Below, piece after piece: positions 38,886 through 39,896 of a stretch of 39,896 nt of DNA. The position numbers and the translations under genes are program-made. Position 1 is the stretch's first letter. Every line of letters starts with the position of its first letter. Under the pieces are notes generated by a model. The model was not told the DNA's origin. It saw nothing but the letters and a program-made list of their open reading frames with translations, and searched no databases. The stretch is from a virus: IMG/VR virus record IMGVR_UViG_3300033150_000367, positions 1-39,896 of that record; one strand, given 5' to 3'.

Positions 38886-39053
38886 ATGTTATTATTTTGT
38901 CCAGAATGCAATAATTTAATAAAGAAGACATTTGATAAAAGAGATGAGGGTGAAACGATTGTTTTGACTTGTGATAAATGCAAGTGTAAAATAAGTTATT
39001 ATATAAAATACAAAGCATATTCAAAAATTATAGAAAAAAAACTTGACAAATAA
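38886..39053 (+). CDS. 55-residue zinc-ribbon protein
   Basis: MLLFCPECNNLIKKTFDKRD is followed by ETIVLTCDKCKCKISYYI: two C-x-x-C pairs in the form of a zinc ribbon (C5, C8, C29, C32). The reading frame ends inside the protease promoter. It has an A-rich leader. Function unknown; transcription factor-like ribbons of this kind also bind nucleic acid. Confidence 0.62.
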   Translation: MLLFCPECNNLIKKTFDKRDEGETIVLTCDKCKCKISYYIKYKAYSKIIEKKLDK

Positions 39054-39071
39054 AATACAATGATTTAGAAT
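39043..39071 (+). promoter_or_regulatory. Promoter of protease-capsid leader
   Basis: TTGACA at 39043-39048, 17-bp spacer, TAGAAT at 39066-39071. Transcription should start near 39078 and enters a terminator-like hairpin within 20 bases. Confidence 0.82.
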
Positions 39072-39093
39072 ATAAATAACATTAGAGATTACG

Positions 39094-39134
39094 AAAGCTC
39101 TTATTGGCTCTTATTGCCTCTGAGGGCTTTTTTT
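39094..39134 (+). terminator. Leader terminator before prohead protease
   Basis: AAAGCTCTT (39094-39102) pairs with GAGGGCTTT (39122-39130) including two G-U pairs; T-run 39128-39134. GGC and GCC (39106-39108 and 39116-39118) make an inner hairpin. GCTCTTATTG occurs as an exact tandem repeat at 39097-39116. AGAG at 39084-39087 can compete for CTCT at 39098-39101. Confidence 0.8.
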
Positions 39135-39152
39135 ATTTTTAATTAAAAAACA

Positions 39153-39797
39153 ATGATCACAAAATTGAAAGGAGTTTTAACAAAAAAAGAGGGAGAAATA
39201 TTAGGAATAGCTTCAACGGAAAATCCAGATAGGGACGGAGAAGTTATTAAAATAGACGGATGGGATTTAAAAAATTTCAAAGAAAATCCAGTTATAATGG
39301 CAAGCCACAAGTGGCAAGATTTTCCTATTGGAAAAGCTACAAAAATTGCGATTGAAAAAGGCAAGCTAGTTTTTAGTATGATGCTTTCAGAAGCAACAGA
39401 AGAAGCTAAGAACGCAAAGCAATTAATAAACGAGGGAATATTGAAATCTTTTTCTGTTGGTTTTATTCCGAGAGAAAGAGATGAAAAAAATAACAATATT
39501 ATAAAAGAAGCGGAATTATTAGAGATAAGTTTAGTTTCAATACCAGCCAATCCAAACGCAGTAGTATTAGCAAAAAGTTTGGATGATAATAAAATGGCTG
39601 ATTATATATACAGGGAATTTAAAGATATGATTAAAAAAAGCTCCTCCGAAGTCGGAAACGACAAAAAAAACGGAAAGATAGGGGCTGGTCGAAAAATAGA
39701 TGTAGACGCAGAATTTATGCGTTCAGTAAGGAAAGCAACTGGCGATCTGCAGAATCTATGCAAAGAACTTAAAAAGAAAGGAGGTGCTAAGAAATGA
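39153..39797 (+). CDS. HK97-family prohead protease
   Basis: The 214-residue protein has the U35 serine protease motifs: M-A-S-H-K-W (H52), K-S-F-S-V-G-F (S101) and L-L-E-I-S-L-V-S-I-P-A (E124), with N-P-D-R-D-G-E near residue 24-30. It would cut the capsid delta domain after assembly and then exit the head. A Lys-rich tail (AGRKIDVDAEFMRSVRKATG and beyond) contains the SD of the next gene. Stop overlaps the capsid start as ATGA. Confidence 0.93.
   Translation: MITKLKGVLTKKEGEILGIASTENPDRDGEVIKIDGWDLKNFKENPVIMASHKWQDFPIGKATKIAIEKGKLVFSMMLSEATEEAKNAKQLINEGILKSFSVGFIPRERDEKNNNIIKEAELLEISLVSIPANPNAVVLAKSLDDNKMADYIYREFKDMIKKSSSEVGNDKKNGKIGAGRKIDVDAEFMRSVRKATGDLQNLCKELKKKGGAKK
39778..39786 (+). 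promoter_or_regulatory. Strong Shine-Dalgarno of the capsid gene
   Basis: AAGGAGGTG, complementary to the bacterial anti-SD over nine bases, seven bases before the capsid ATG at 39794 (equivalent to 12). Nearly all other head and tail genes lack a comparable site. Confidence 0.9.
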
Positions 39798-39896
39798 AGA
39801 AAAAAGAAGCAGAAAAAAAAGCAGAAGAGATATCAAAAGCATTCGCAGATGGTTTAAAAAGCATTAAAGACCTTATAAATGAGAAAGAGAAAGCAA
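39783..39896. repeat. Right copy of 114-bp terminal direct repeat
   Basis: Identical to bases 1-114. Joining the copies restores the protease-capsid junction without a gap, giving a 39,782-bp circle. Confidence 0.97.
39794..39896 (+). CDS. Major capsid protein, truncated second copy at contig end
   Basis: The first 34 codons of the capsid gene appear again because the contig wraps. This is the same gene as 12-1175 and should not be counted twice. Confidence 0.95.
   Translation, partial: MKKKEAEKKAEEISKAFADGLKSIKDLINEKEKA

Noticed and set aside
39783-39896. Physical 114-bp direct terminal repeat used for packaging
   Set aside because: The boundary is arbitrary within the capsid gene and no neighbouring packaging-type signal was identified. 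Circular assembly overlap is the simpler explanation.

Overview
The window is a complete small tailed-phage genome, presented as a linear contig whose first 114 bases recur exactly as its last 114 (1-114 and 39783-39896). The molecule is therefore circular or circularly permuted, with a unit length of 39,782 bp, and the cut falls inside the major capsid gene. Every gene I can support lies on the + strand, genes overlap or abut, and base composition is strongly A/T rich. The code is standard (TAA, TAG and TGA all stop). Promoters are classical sigma-70 type (TTGACA, 16-17 bp, TATAAT). Most start codons are preceded by an A-rich leader rather than a Shine-Dalgarno (SD) sequence, but the capsid gene and a five-gene cassette have perfect or near-perfect SDs, so the host ribosome can use one. 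The host is an A/T-rich bacterium; a member of the Patescibacteria/CPR would fit the style, but that is only an inference. I see no integrase, no clear repressor, no tRNA and no CRISPR.

Layout, read around the circle: packaging and head (31961-39797, then 12-3120: terminase small and large subunits, a portal-MuF fusion, a long fibre-like protein, an HNH nuclease, a small zinc ribbon, prohead protease, HK97 capsid, head-tail connectors, HK97 gp10-like protein, tail terminator); non-contractile tail (3127-8160: tube, G/GT chaperones made by a -1 frameshift, tape measure, distal tail, hub); tail-tip or receptor-binding set (8160-10659, including three tandem paralogues); lysis-type membrane proteins and a 3D-domain lysin (10673-12888), interrupted by an SD-driven cassette of tiny, partly cysteine-rich genes (11132-12035); recombination module (13099-16631: HTH, ERF annealing protein, YqaJ exonuclease, adenine methylase, coiled-coil protein, HNH); a zone of tiny genes and mobile nucleases (16683-19603); a CHAP hydrolase and replication region (19633-23811: winged-helix initiator with phased iterons, cytosine-N4/adenine-N6 methylase, RusA); and an approximately 8 kb glycan-modification cluster (24128-31992: polysaccharide deacetylase, glycosyltransferases including a GT4-GT2 fusion, three small SAM methyltransferases, a sulfotransferase).

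The features most worth attention are: (1) the glycan cluster, which takes a fifth of a 40 kb genome and combines sugar transfer, methylation, deacetylation and probable sulfation; (2) an element at 18728-19412 in which an I-Ssp6803I-like nuclease gene sits in the loop of an elaborately base-paired RNA whose two ends close in a 21-pair helix; (3) a terminator/antiterminator switch placed directly before the replication initiator, with analogous promoter-terminator leaders before rusA and the prohead protease, suggesting the phage controls entry into several modules by transcriptional read-through; and (4) four G-rich iterons in the initiator gene spaced 33, 22 and 22 bp, a probable origin.

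Together the genes describe a siphovirus-like phage with ERF/YqaJ recombination and an initiator-dependent origin, whose virion or host surface is probably decorated by phage-encoded glycan chemistry.
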